A DNA stretch of 64,000 nt, from the NCBI GenBank assembly GCA_008508345.1, contig QNGE01000771.1, positions 82,587-146,586 on the forward strand. The letters run 5' to 3'. This document shows, piece by piece, positions 35,101-50,100 of the stretch (within the stretch, counting starts at the first letter, position 1; each line of letters starts with the position of its first letter). This DNA comes from Paragonimus westermani (lineage: Eukaryota > Platyhelminthes > Trematoda > Plagiorchiida > Troglotrematidae). The translations under genes were made by a program, and so were the position numbers. A model generated the notes under the pieces. The model worked only from the letters and a program-made list of their open reading frames with translations, was not told where the DNA came from and searched no databases.

Positions 35101-38100
35101 AAACAGATATGTATTGACTAAACTGAGCAAAAACTTCCGATAAGCACATTATTTCATTAAGTATACGCGGTGACAGAACATTTCCCCGAATCCACATTCC
35201 AAACAAACAGCGAGGACGAGGAATGCAGATGATTGGACAGTGAGATAAGTCTCAAGGTTCAATGAAGTCAACGTGATCGGCCGATCAAGTACGCACAAAA
35301 TGGGTTGTCTCATAAAAACGAAACTACTGAATCGTGGCCACATCTACTGACGAGTGTGCACACTGTAGCGCTTTCTACATACAGATTTCCATCATGATGA
35401 AGCAGACTGAATCTTGAACTGTCTATCCGGATTATGTGACTCCACAGAAGATCGCAACATATGATAGATCACATAGCTCAATTGTTTCATGCTTTCCCGC
35501 GTCTTTCTGTCACAAATGATACACGCACATACGTCTGGATAGGACATCTGTGTTAATTGAGTGTCACGATAATGTACCTAAGAATATCAAAAAGTGATCG
35601 GGCTAACAGAGAATCTGATCAGAAGGAAAAGTACTCCGCTTCGTTGTCCGCAAAGGGCACCAAGCACTTCTAGGTTAACCATTCCCCTCTACACACGTGT
35701 TTATTAACAAGTTGCTCCGTGAACTATCAGTGGGACAGACAGCAGCCCGAGCCACAGTGCTTATGAGTGCGGCTCAAAGACTACAGTAACGATGATAAAC
35801 AGTAACAAACTCACTTAAATTTATTGAACATTTTAAATCAAAACTACCACAAAACTCGATGACGTATGCTGACACTTTACAAAACAGTGCACCACATCAA
35901 GATTCCTAGAAAAGTGAAACTTTTGGGTGATTACCATAAATTCTAATACACATTTTCTTTATAAGGTCAATCCAAAGATTGGTGTTTTTGCGGACATCAA
36001 ACAAAACGCCCGAAGTGAGTATAACGGAACGTCTTACCCATTTTCCAAAATGTGAAATATCAAAACCATTTGACTACATTACAGACAATATTATTAACAC
36101 AGCTTATAACACCTGACTGAAGAAACCCAAAACGTAAGAGCTGAAAAAAGAGCAGAAATAAAGGAAATATAAGAACAAACTGACCAAAAAATCAATCAAT
36201 TTTACATGGGAAGAAGTTATTTTCGAGAGAATCACGATTCAGTTGCAGTGAAGTTACTTACTGCATCATGCGTTTTGGTGATATTAGAACGTTTTGATCA
36301 ATACAAAACGGTTAGCAAGTTTGAAAAACAAGCAATACAGGAAATAATCGGCATGAATAGGATTGAAAAGCCTAAATAGACTTCCGAAATTTGCCATCCA
36401 ATAGCACAGAATTCAGAATAAGCAGAGCAGGACAAGATGGTGCAAGCGTATTTGTGTGTGGTGATCAATCTAGCTCAGATAGGTTATAGCATAAACTCGG
36501 AAACAGCGACAGTCTGTGGTTCACGTTAGGTGGCACTAATGAAAAGGTATACGGACCATCATCATCACCGTAGACAGGAATGCACCACAGTGGTTCTGGC
36601 TGATAATTAAGTGTTATACAAACGTGAGGAGAATAACATGCCCTAGCTGGGAGGAGAAGCAAGTTACTTAAAACAATGAAACCCAAGCCCGAGCACCTCA
36701 TAAACAAACAGCCGACCTATAAATGAAGATGAGACGGCATCATCAAGACTGTTTCCTTACGGTCAGGATAGTGGAACCACGCAATGAGCAATTGCCGAAA
36801 ATACACACTGCCATATACAATGTATACACTTATACAAAATGTATGTACCATAGTTTACCATATGAAAATCGAATGACAAATGAGTCCACCGTCGTTTGCT
36901 CACGGGTGACACTCTCGGCAGTATACTTTTTCATTGGTATTTGTAGGCCGAGCGCTATGAGAACGTGCTCTAGCAACACATTCAGGATTGCTCGTTGAAA
37001 ATGGTCTTGAGAGTATATGCATATAAGAACTCCGGTAAGGATGGAATTCATTGTTACACTTGTAATGTGCATCGTACCGCTTGTACTTATCAAGTTTCCT
37101 TCCCTGTACTTATTGTGTCTACCATTAGACTGGTGTACGCATCAAATAAATTGCCCGAAGTTTTTTATTCGTAGTCTTGTGACATCTTTTGTAATGTATT
37201 AGAGCAGACAGCAAAATTTAAATATCGAGCACACTCAAGCAAATTCTAAACGGTTACCTGTGACTGGAATCACGGTAACCGCTCGCGAGCGTGTGCGAGG
37301 GATTATATTCGTATGGGCAGTAGAAGATTTTGATTTTCATATAAATTGAACGTCACCCACAAATGATCGCAGCTGTTGCATTCCCATAGACTTTGCAGTA
37401 GGCCCATTTCCAAAAGAAGCGATAGGCACGCGCTTCAGTCTTGTTGGGGCTCATCAACAGTGCATATTTTTGGACTATATTCTCCTTCTTGAGAAGCAAA
37501 CGGTATAAATGTTTTGTATCGATGAAGTTGACTCACTCCGAAGACAATCTCTTTTAGTCGTCACTTAAACGGAAAGTCACTTCTGTATGTTCTTTGATAC
37601 CAGACACGTTGATTTGAGATTGGATGAACACTATTTGTCAATTAGGCAAAAGTGTTGGGAGCTACCCACCTAATCATACGGGCAGTATAAATGGGCTGGT
37701 TAGGCGACTACAAGTTAAAGCAATGTGAAAAGAGCAACGATTCAAACCATGAGTGAACTAAGCGGGTGTTCGTCAATCACAACCGACTATCTAAATGGCA
37801 CAACAAAAGTTTCGGATCATCAACTAAATGTGTAATCAGCACTAACTGATGAACACCCATGGTTTGAAGAGTTAGGTCTTCATTATCGCTGTAACACGTG
37901 TGATTAACTACTAACTTACTCAGTCATACTGTATATGAATGATACCCGTGAGGCAAACAGTGTCTCATGTTTGAAAGTGGCTCTTTTTCAGCGGATTGTC
38001 CGGCTCGTTCAGTGATGCTATTGGGGAATTTGTTTCGTATACTGTAGTGGAAAGTTAATCAACGAAGTAAGAGCTTTATTGCTCAGTCAACACGCTACTC

Positions 38101-41100
38101 ACGTACTAGCGTTTATGAACCGGAATTCCAGTCCAAACGTGGCAAGGTTTCCATTTAAATGTTGTGTGCACTCCTGCCTGGTTCCATGCGTTTGGCTGAC
38201 GCTTTACGTCGTGGATTTCTGTCTATCACTTCTGGACCGTTAGCGCGATTTCGCTGAGTGATGACTCATTCGGTTACCCCTGTTGTCCTTAATCCATTCA
38301 CTATGGGCTTTGATCATATCTGACCACCGCGACCACATATTCCACCGAGTGTTGAATCAATCGCGTCTCCGAATTGGCCATGCAACGCGATTGGTGCTTG
38401 CGATGTACTGGTGCTATTACTGATGTCTGGCTGATTAACTTTTGAGTATCCCTAAATGAATAGAACAAACGTGGCGCTATCCCTTGGATTTCAAAGTGCT
38501 TCCAAGTCTCCAAAAATGAACAAATGGAACGAAGACGAACTCACCGATGACAGTGATAGACGGATTGAGCTGTCCCTTGGCGTTAAAGACCGGTAACACC
38601 TCCAGCTTAGAGAACGGTTTGTTTGGATTCGGATCGTTCGGAGTGCCTTCCACCCGTGCCCACTTGCCAATAATGGTGTTCCAGCCGATCACAGCATTCA
38701 AACAACAAGCATGCTCCCGAATCTCTGCGTCTCGAAGTACAATACAATCCCGAAGTCGGACACCACCGCGTATCACGGCACGTTCACCGACGCTCACATT
38801 CGGACCAAGCTGTAGTGCGCATGAACAAATGAAAGCTAACATTTCAAGGTTATGAAAAGGCCACGTAAACGTATCTAACAGACTGTTCGATGTGCACGGG
38901 CCTCACCTGTTAGCACAAATGCTCAACCAATTGCACGCAAGTTCTTAACGTATATAAAATCAGTTAAGAGCTGTTTTCACACAAACAGTATAAGTTTTTC
39001 GCTGTCATTTAACACACGAAGTCAGTTACGGACGAAACATTACCACGCTGCCGAAACCCTGACTACAGTGGTCGAGATAATTGGGTTCAAAATAGAAACC
39101 GTGAGCTATCCGGAGTCTATGTAAATAAACTTTTAAAAGATGATTCACATCAAAACGTGTGACGTACGGCTCACGTTTGGGTTGAACAAAATACATAGCG
39201 ACTGGCCGCAGTACAAATAACGACGGGTTCAGATTCGGAGGAAAGAAAATCAAGAAACAGCCAAGTCATGAATAAACTGGCCTCGGTAGTATACAACCAG
39301 TAGGTAACCATCAAGCGCTTGAGTAGCCCAGTAATACTTAGTAACATGTGGCCTGATGTGTGACACAGCGAGCAAATTTATGACGCACCGGCTAAAAAGT
39401 TAAGTGTAACCTGAAGAGCGGACAGTGTCCAGCAGACAAGTAAACAACTGAACCACATAACTTCCTTATCCCTGTATGAATAAGTGACAAACATGTTTCC
39501 ACTCCAGTGTGATGAATCCAAATGAGAAAGAAAACAACTGGGATGTGTACGTGTAAACCCGAGAGTTTTTAGTGAGAAACACGTTATCAACATCCCAAAG
39601 TCGTACCTAAATGAATGTGAACAGCCATGAGTTGTTTTGAGTGTCACATACTGGGCTACCAAATCGAAAAAAAACGAGAACAGTGGTCAGGGAGGCAATA
39701 AACCATCTCAATTTATTAGAAAAACAGGACCCTGTTAATAGAGAAACAACAGTATTCACGATTGTTATTGGGCAACAAGAACTGCGTTTTGATTAGCTCG
39801 TTCATCGTTACGTCCCACGACCTTGCTTCAAACAACTCGGTTGTTTAAATCTGACACGCATTCAAACAATTTGTTTTGAACTCCACCTCCTACAAAAAAA
39901 GTTCGATGTAGCAGCTAATCCCAAATTATGATTGGTCTGCGCTAATCAACCGCAATTCCGTTTGCAAGTTTGGCTGAACAAGCCTCAATCAGTAAACCGC
40001 CCAGGCCAATATCAGTACAATTCCAAATACATCTGAAGGCTAGAGGAAAACGACGAGACAATGGGTTGTTGGGACGCTGGGTTGAAAGCACTCACCACCG
40101 CGGATGGGTCTATGGTGGCCGTGGGGTGAATGAACACATGACCAACGATAATGGGGCCCGTCACGGTATTGGGTGAACAATCCCCATTCATGGCGATTGG
40201 TGAGAGTTGGTTGCTGTTAGTGAGAAATTGTAACCCAGCACAACTTGGTACAGACATGCGCGCTAGACGGTGCGGGTGAATGCGTTCGTACATACTGAGC
40301 ACATGACGATTCGCATAGATTACCGCGCTGAAAAGCACAGAAAGGAGAGTGAATTCAACTGGTAAATAAGGGTGAACGGAATCCATTTGATGATTATATG
40401 AGAACGGTAAACTGTCTAAAATAACGTTACACCCACAACACAGCTCTCTTCATAACCAAGCAAAGTAATTAGTGTGTTTTAAAGGCCTCACGAAGCAACA
40501 ATTAGCCTGTGTTAAATAATGCTGTGTTGACCATGGGTTCTATTTCCAGTAAATCGAAACCGTGCTTGAAATCCGGACAGATCTGCTTTTTGACGAGGAA
40601 GAGGAGGTGAATTTTCTCAGGCGGATCAAATAAGATACGATCGTCAAACTACCCGCGTAATAAAGGTGGTTGTGGATCAGTGTGAATATAGTCACTTTGA
40701 GACGCTGGGTATCCCGCTTGCCAAATGGCTTTGACAGTGAATATCAACAGTAGTAGTGACTATCAATACACCTAATGTGATCCACAGAAAATACAGGTCG
40801 TCTGAAAAGAAATCCGATAGTAATTGCAGAATAAAATAGTTAGTGAAATGTTTTGAATCTGGCTCCACTCCACTGGGTAAATGAACAGGGTCGATGCCAA
40901 GATCAGTTCATATTGGTCACAATCGATGTGACCGAAATGTTCTACAGCTCTACTGATACACCATGAGCGACTAAAAATCACGCGCTTTGCAACCACCAAC
41001 AAAGTGATGGACAGATCCTTCAGTCTATTTGATTCGCTTCCGTACTGCGCATACCCAGGAATCAAAATCCAAAACCTATGGCCAAACGTCAGAATAACTA

Positions 41101-44100
41101 TGGAGATGAATGGTTTCTATACTGGTCAACTGATCAACACCTTGGCGCCCAGACACAATGACATTGCCCCCTTCATTTACGCGCATTGCGGGAACAATGG
41201 AATCAGAATTGACACATTAACGCATTACATAATATGATCTCATGAAAAGCAACATAAGTTGAGTAGTTTCTTTGAATTGAGCTTATCCGTCAAAACGAGC
41301 TCAACACAACGAACCCGGTTTGTTACCCTAAGACTGAAATTCACTCAGGTGCGAGTTCCGATCCAACACAATCATAAGATTCATGTGTTCGATTGTTATC
41401 CCTTTTCACGTTCAATTTGTCATTATCATTTGTGAATACCATACCACTGGTTCCAAGGGGAAAGTAACGCCTACTACTTTGGGAAACATTAGACCAGATA
41501 CTTATTCAATACCAGAGGTAAAAGAAGTTATGTGAGTTACTCTCCTCGGCTGTCATACTTTCTTGTCTTTCTTCGTTAGTCCACAAATTTTTAAACATCC
41601 ACCATAGCTTCAGAAGGATTCGCAGAAGGCTCTTGTAAACAGTTAGCCTGTGTCCTGCGTTCTAGCATCTGGACCACCACTTGGACACTCATTCATGGGT
41701 TATTGTTCGGTTTTTGAGCATGAGTAGCACTCTACTGATTTAACTAGGTCAAAACAGCTATCCACCACTTGTCTAACAGTCACCGCAGAATCCCCTTCGA
41801 ACACCTATAGGGTAGAGGTGCACACTAGCCAGCTTTCACGTTAATCACAAATAATCAATTGATAGCGGCTAATGAGTAAAAGAAGCGCAAACGCCAAGGA
41901 AAGTAATGGGACACGCATGTACAAATAAGTTGTTGGTCTGCACCTATAAACGCATTGGAGGCAAGTAACATGGAGTCATCACACGTGCGCTTGAGTTCTG
42001 TTGCAAGTAATCACGAAAACGACCCCCAATGGGGAGAAAATCTATCTCCAACGTAATATCCGTTCGTAATAAACTGAAACAAGAAAATGAATGATCATCT
42101 TTATTTCAGGTTTGTCTTTAATGTTCAAACGTGGATTCAATAACTCAGGAGACCATGAACGAATGAAGTGCACTCTAGCACGAAGACATCGTTGGTTTGT
42201 CTAGCGTCCAATCAGAGCGCGGACATTCGAGCAGGAGCGGGAAACTTGAACGCTACAGCACAAGACCCGTCGGGTATACAAAGGTGAACACCCGTTGAAG
42301 CTTTGTGCCCTTAAAAGCTCCTTCTGACGACCCAGGCTAGCTGATGATCTCAATCGTCAAGTGCGTCGTGGGCACAGCTGTCAGATATCAACTTGAGGAG
42401 TTTCCACGAAAGTGAATCAAACCGGTGCGCCAGTCTAGATTCACTGCAGAAGTCGGTAAATGACAAAGTCGTTCTATATTCCAGTGCGAGGCCCCTTCTC
42501 CATTAAACACAACTCGATGTGGTAAAACTAGCAGAGCCACAAACGCCCTGTACCTATCAGATCGCGCTTGTTTGTAATGAATAATCAAATCCACAGGACC
42601 AAATCGAGGCACGTATCTGGTGCGGGGTGTGTACATGTGGTGTTCCTGCTCGTTCAGCAGCAAACCACTGGATTTCCGTACAATCCCTCGAACTGCTCGA
42701 CGCCGGTCGGAACATTCAATCCGGCACACCGATACAACTCAGTCTACAAAGCTTCTCGTTTGGAATTATGAAGGAACTGAGAACGGTTCGTGAGACCTAG
42801 TTAACACAACGCACAACTGGAACGGAACAAGCCGCTGCTATCTGGAACTCTAAAAGAAAATTTCTCTCATCCAAGCACCTGGTAGCAAGAAGCAAGGTGA
42901 GAGCGAAGCTAACAGCTTCTCTAAGAAAACTCCAGATCAACGATGTCGTCCAGAGTGACTTCAGTTTGCCTAACACCATCCCCATGCAATCAATAGGTAA
43001 ATCATTGAAGGATTAGCCTCACTCTTATTATTTCCAAACTGCTAGCAACTGCTTCATCTAGTGGGGTAGATTCAATGCGTTAGCAACGTGTCTGTGGGAA
43101 GCAAACTCGGTAGTGCTTGCTGGTAGTGCTTGAATCTTCACACTTCACTAGATGCCTAGACACTGCTTACCATATAGAGGACTGACAACAGCTGTCTTTC
43201 TACACACCAACAGCGTGCGGCAGAAAGGACGTGGCAATAATAACGAGGACTGTTGAAAAGTCATTGAACAGATTATGTGGACCACATAGTACAGTAATCT
43301 TATCTCACAAACTTCGTTAATTTGGATACGTCTTACGAATACCAGTTCGCGATGAACCACTTCGTGCCGTGTCCGTGAGTAGTGAGTTAGCCTAGAAGCG
43401 ACAACCTGGTAGTCAGCTTACAATTGAACTCCGGCACATGAAAACATTAAGATCCTCGGTCATCATCAAAGACAGTAATACATTAATTGCTCTCACTGAT
43501 GTTTAGCTCTCATACAAACATGACAAAAGTGAGGGAAAGCATCTGACAAATATGCCCAAATTCAAACTTCCGACGCCAAAGGTGAACACACCTTATGAAC
43601 AAACAAAACTCTAGATGAAAATAAGGTGCCAGCAGCAAGCCAGTTTCCTTACGGTTTTCAATGCCCCGCGTCATTAAATACACTTACTTTACAGACAATT
43701 CGGTCAAAGAACAATATTCACGCCACTGAGTCTGACTGAATACCACTTCACCTAAACACTTCAGCCACCGACTCTGTGAATCACGGGGTCCCTAGCCTAG
43801 GAGGTGAACCCGACCCACAGTGGCCAACCTTTTGTGAATGGCTTCATTTCTATTTCACAGGCCGTCGTCTGTCTACCCCGCACCTTACACCAGTCGGAGG
43901 CAGAATCCCTGAAGGGTGCTCAGTGTGGCAAACGACTAGCCGGTATCCCTAGTACATAGCCTAACCGTCAAAGTATATGCAAACTTAAAGATTGAACAGA
44001 AGAACTCGTTTGCCAGTCAGTACCAAATACCTCTCCGTTGTTAACCCGTCAGTACCACCCGATGCGGGCGATCGAACGTGAACATCGATGGGCAAATACC

Positions 44101-47100
44101 TGTACGGCTGCCAAGTTCCTCAGCTGCAGAGTGGCACAGCCGTTACAGTCGCCTTATACACGAAACTATTAATGAACGCACTGACAATGAGGCTAGTTTG
44201 GACAGAGCAGTGCTAGCCGAAGTCTGAAAAAATGATTATTTTTAGTTAACGCCGACGCTTAACACGGCAAAGAATATAAATCAACAGCGTTTTCTTGTGA
44301 AGCTGTCTGTCTTAATGCAATATGTTTCTTCACATCTCCCTCGTATTCGTTTTACACATTCCACACCTTTCTCTTGTTCGTTGCGGCATGAATACCATAC
44401 CGCGCAGCGAGTCGTACTAAATACATACTGTACCTTGTTGTGGTTAAACTTGGTTAACAATGCTCCTAACACGACTACATCCGAACCTACGTGGAGTAGT
44501 ACTATCCATTGGTTCAGACAGATTACACCACTAGAGAAGTTATTAATGGATTCGATGAAATCCAAAGCAAATTACAGTCAATCACATGTCCAGTACAAAC
44601 AGACTGGCGGTTTGGCCACATACTCGATAGCTGGGCGCGAACACTGAAATGATAATTCACAAGGACGGTACATTCGTGTTCATTACCAAGCGTTCGTCGT
44701 TCGCTTGGATAATGTGTCAAACGTTTTGACATCTCATCTGGGTCGACAACCAGTATTCAGTGAAACACTCATTTAGTTCATCCACGGTCTACATTAATCT
44801 GTGTGTACGCTGCAACGAATGTGGTCAGCTCACGTATACAGTACGCCAGGGCGGCACCGGCGCGGAGAACAGTTAGGTACTTGATACTGGTACGAGGCGC
44901 TCGTGTTCCACTCGTTTTTTCCACAAAAATCAACCCAGTGGAGCTATGAGCAGGACTGATGATCAAGTGTCTTACCGATGTGCATGCAGTAAGAAGTGAT
45001 CCATATACAGAGGTAAAATTTGATAGCTTTTGATGGACCCTAATGTGCACATAAAGTGGAAATATTATCAGGGACTGACCGAGACTCGGCACAGGACATA
45101 CCCCTAACGATGACAATAGCAGAATCGCAGGCATCAAAGTATACGGCGTTTTAACAAAACGCTACGACAGCAAACTGGTGGAAAACATGTACGGATAGCC
45201 ATAACACACTTTTCAAATATACCTAGGAAAAAGGAAGGTCATAGTTCCAATTAGAGACAACTAGCGTTTGAGTAGAAATTCGTCACATAAAAAAGCAGTG
45301 TGGTTCAGTTTAAATATGCCCTTTTCTTTATTGCGCAAATTTGAAGTCGAAGTGTGGAAGTTGAGCTAGGATGCGTTTATACTGCAAATGTTCAGTAGGC
45401 CATACGCTCGAAATGTCGCTCACAAGCTCCTATGGCCCTCAATTCCCCAATGACATGCAGCCACGACAAATGAGAGTGTTAAGTGAACGCAGTTCGTGAA
45501 ATTCACGGTAATGACGAAGGAATGATCTCTCCACAGACGCGTACCATGGTGAACTCCCGTAACAGTTCAACATTTGTGCTCGTCCAATCGATAAAATTAT
45601 CATCGGCAGCATTCAAAAGGCTATAAAGGTACTGCAAGCCAATATCAAACGAAACGCGGAAGGCGAACATGTCACAACCACGAGTACGCAAATAAAACAG
45701 ACCGACACACAAAGATATACACTTTAAACATATGTAGAGTTACCCAGCGAATTTGATCTGGCTCCAAAATCGAGTTGTGTGATAGACGAAAAGCGTGCCA
45801 CTGCCCGCTAGCGGTTGGCATATTTCTCGCTCCAGATGAATTATCTCTTTGCACGAGGTGCGCAGCTCGTGACTGATTTGTGATCAAAATCGAAGAAAGA
45901 CAAAAAATGTAGGATAAGCGGAGTAGACGGGAAGAAGTAAGCTCTTAAGAAAACAGATGTAGCATCAGCATCCTGAAGTAAAACAATCAATAAAAAATGC
46001 CCACACTGCGAAACCAAGGACAGTCAGGTGAGAACAAGACAGCATTTACAAGTCAAGTTACCGGTTTGGTTTCATCAATCGGTCCACATCTCACAACTAA
46101 TGACGGAATTAAAGCCGGTGAGCCTCATCAGACGCCAACTGTTTGGATACATCCAATCAAATAGTGCGTGAGCCGCAGCACCTTAGTTTGGGAACCAATG
46201 GCGATCTCTACCGGACAATTAGGTGACCGCTACTTATATACATATACTTATACATATTTATATCAAATAACCATTTATCAATCTAACATCCTATACCAGT
46301 CAGCAGAGAATTTTCGGTGAGGCGAACGGTCAACTAGTAGCCACAGTTCGCGGTCCAACCGTCTGTACATTCTAAGGGATTAATCAGAGTAAAGCACATG
46401 CAAATCCAATCATCAAAAAAGTCGTCAATAATAGGGTACCTGGTGAACACCGGGACAGTGCCGAGAGTAGTGAGAAGAGAGGGAGAACACAATGACAGCA
46501 GAAACAGTCTTATGACTGTAAGCATTGAATGAACTGGGACACATGTCCGAACTAGTCTGCCAACAACATGTGGGTGTGTTCCCTCAACCGAGAGGTCCTA
46601 TGAGAGTACAAAGTGTAAAAATTAAGGCTATCGTAAAAAGATAACATCACCACCCTTCCAACGACCAAAGGTAACAGTAAACTGTGCACTATACGATACA
46701 CCCTACACCGGTAGACGGATTAAGCCATCCAGTCAGGGTAGGCTGTATTTTTATCACCACAGTTGCCGGTTGCGAAATTTGGACGGCCAGATCGATACAC
46801 TTGACGTCCTGTAAGTAATTCAGAAAACTGGCAACAACTTCTGACTTAAAAGATTATAGAACAGCATGCCCACGAACGTAACAATTCTCTGTGGGATGTA
46901 GCACACATCGAACAACAAATCCTGGTGCCCTGTTACCATCAAACGCAATAAGAGTAAGTCTGAAGCGTTAGCGGGTATGCAAGGATCTGAGAAGCAACCA
47001 GGGATTTGGTTGATGTGCCCTGAGTACAACTCACGGTTGTCCCTGGTTCGTGGTTCGAAAAGAATAACTAAACTCGAGGTTTACTCCTTATAGAACGCAT

Positions 47101-50100
47101 TAGCAGCGCATACACTAAGCCTGCACAATGATTTGAACTGCGCTTCACATCATCGTTAGACGAGTGGGCTGGCCACTTTACCGCTGACATCATACAACGC
47201 ACATTCGAATTATCACAGTCCGTCACTATCCTTTGAGTAACAGTCGGGGAGAGACAGTAACTCATCATCAGTGGTTCAAAATAATGCTTAACTGCCACAC
47301 AACCATGAAGAAAAAACAAACCCTATTTAGGAAGAGAGAGAAGGAAAAAAGAAGGGTATGGGAAGGAACTTAAATACTGAAAATAAGTACGTCCATATTC
47401 AGACATTCAACATCAAGGTGCTCACACCTTGCAAACAAACAACCGAGCTGCAAGTGAGAGTAAGGCATCATCAGCAAGAAAACTTCCTTACGACCTTCAC
47501 TGCTCCGCGTCATTAAATGCACTCACTTCACAGACAACTCGGACAAACAACGACAACATTCACGCCACTGAGCTCGATTAGCCGCCATCTCACCANNNNN
47601 NNNNNNNNNNNNNNNNNNNNNNNNNNNNNNNNNNNNNNNNNNNNNNNNNNNNNNNNNNNNNNNNNNNNNNNNNNNNNNNNNNNNNNNNNNNNNNNNNNNN
47701 NNNNNNNNNNNNNNNNNNNNNNNNNNNNNNNNNNNNNNNNNNNNNNNNNNNNNNNNNNNNNNNNNNNNNNNNNNNNNNNNNNNNNNNNNNNNNNNNNNNN
47801 NNNNNNNNNNNNNNNNNNNNNNNNNNNNNNNNNNNNNNNNNNNNNNNNNNNNNNNNNNNNNNNNNNNNNNNNNNNNNNNNNNNNNNNNNNNNNNNNNNNN
47901 NNNNNNNNNNNNNNNNNNNNNNNNNNNNNNNNNNNNNNNNNNNNNNNNNNNNNNNNNNNNNAGGAGGTCCACGCCGGCATCTTTTGAGTGCCGGAGACAA
48001 TCCTCCAGTATTTCGTCTATGACGAAATTTTAAAAAATGGTGACAGCGGACAGCCTTGACGTACGCCGCTCATGGCGGTGAAACTGTCAGACGGTTCACC
48101 GTAAACCCTAATCTGAGCTGAAGTATGGGAGAGACAGTAACTGCACCCTTCTTTCAGACCGATGGCTCCATTATTGGAACATCCCGATCAAATTAGAATG
48201 ACAATTCTCCAAACCTGCTGAATACTGTATCTACTATGAAGTTGACGGTGCAGTGATCGCCTCATGAGAACGTGGAAGAAGATTCGAAACCCGGTCATGG
48301 TAAACATATGCAGTGTTGGTCGGCTCTAACATGAGTCAGTAAATATTTTTGGAATGAAGTTGAGTGAAAATTACGTGGAGTCGAAACCAACGACCACATA
48401 TGAGTGGTGGCCGAGTTAGACGAGAAGTTTAGAAGCGACCGTTACTAAGAGGAAATGACTCAGATATGTAAGTCAGTCTATAAAGCTTGTTACGAGCTGA
48501 AACTCAAACGTGATGTAAACTATAAACGAAATAAAAGTGAAAAAGACTAATCAGATTTATGAAAAATTTGGCACCTGTATTAACTACAGAATTGATGTGA
48601 GAGAGTAGTGAGGCATGAGGAAGAAGAAATCAACAAGCAGAAGGAGTAATCATGAAACCCCCTCTTGTTCTTCGATGAATGCATCAATGTTAGTATTAGT
48701 TGACCCAATGTAAATGTGAAGAGCACAATCTAAGTGAGCTCCGATGGAATCAAAAACGATATAAGGACTCTAAAACACAGGAATGTAACAAAGTGGATAA
48801 TTCAAACTGCATGAATGTCACAGACTGATTTGCTGAAGGTGGGAGACTGGCTGCCACCGAACAAACAGTCGGTCACATGCCATTCTTAATGTCTCCGACC
48901 ACCCAATTCACATCGTTTCAACTTCAGTGGATGATAAACAGAAAGTCTACTGTACTGTGTCTGACAGCATCAACGGAGCTCGATAAGAACAACAGCAGTG
49001 AGCTCGAACTTTTCCGAAACATTTAACATTCGCTTCCTATCCGGATGTATTAGCTTGCTTGAATAGTGAAACCTCATTTCTGCCACATAACTCAGAGACG
49101 ATTGGTTCCTCTTTTCGGCGAACAATCCGCCTGTCATGTTCTTTCCACATACACTGATGATTCAATTATAAACTCATACAATGGTAACAGTTCCATTAAA
49201 CTTTTACAGTACGTCATCCAATGCCACATTTTTGTCAACTGTGAATCCAGTCCATTAACCAAGAAACTATTCTTTCTGATGAATCGTTAAATGTCGATCT
49301 ACTTCATAGTCACACTTGGTCAAGTGCCCATATTTATCGATTTGCCTTTGCAAACCCTGTCCAGATTTTCTCCTACTATTCTGCTTCTGTATTTCCTTAG
49401 AAAGATATTCGACGAGTAGCAGGAATACTGAAAAACAGTCTCAAACGTCTCGCGCACAAGCTGGAGTAATTATTGTGCGCAGATAACAGTTGTTTATTGT
49501 TGGACAGAAATCATGAGAGATATCAAAAAAGACCACTTCAGCAGCACACTATTTTCCATAGCTATCAGCCATCATGCACACCGAAAATCGTATGATAACA
49601 TAGTCGAGTAATATTATGGTGGATGATCAAGTCGCGAGTGGGAGTATTCCAGCTCTCAGCAGAATACCTCAAGGCGACAGGGAGGTACGTTCAAATGCCC
49701 ACAGCGAGCGGATTAGGGACAGTGTGGGCGACCGGACGAGCCATCGCCCAACGAGATCGGCACGACGGACGAGACATGGCAGGCAAAATTGGATGGATGA
49801 CCAGATCGACGGCGCGGTTATTCCAACAGTCGGTGGAATATCTCGACATGGTCATAGAATACGACCGAAGCCAATGGAGGATAGATCACGGAAAACATGA
49901 GCGACCGGACGAGCCATCGCCTAACGAGATCGGACAAGCGAACGAAGGAATGGCAGACAAAACCCATCTCCCCGACACATAAACATCTGGCCGAAGTGCA
50001 CACGAAGTGTGAACAGAAACTGGGGTTGTGTTGTGGGCCGGAATTCCGATTCATACACGCGAGTGTGCATATGGCATGACAACCAGTGAGTTAGACAATA

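Noticed and set aside
40772..41065. Minus-strand frame with [13 protein letters not shown], resembling the WSQIK block of GMPPA
   Set aside because: There is no splice donor after it, and the real exon with FWSQIKFAG and correct phases was found at 45744-45872.
47517..48000. Open frames of about 150 codons across the N gap
   Set aside because: They consist of undetermined residues and arise only because N has no stop codons.
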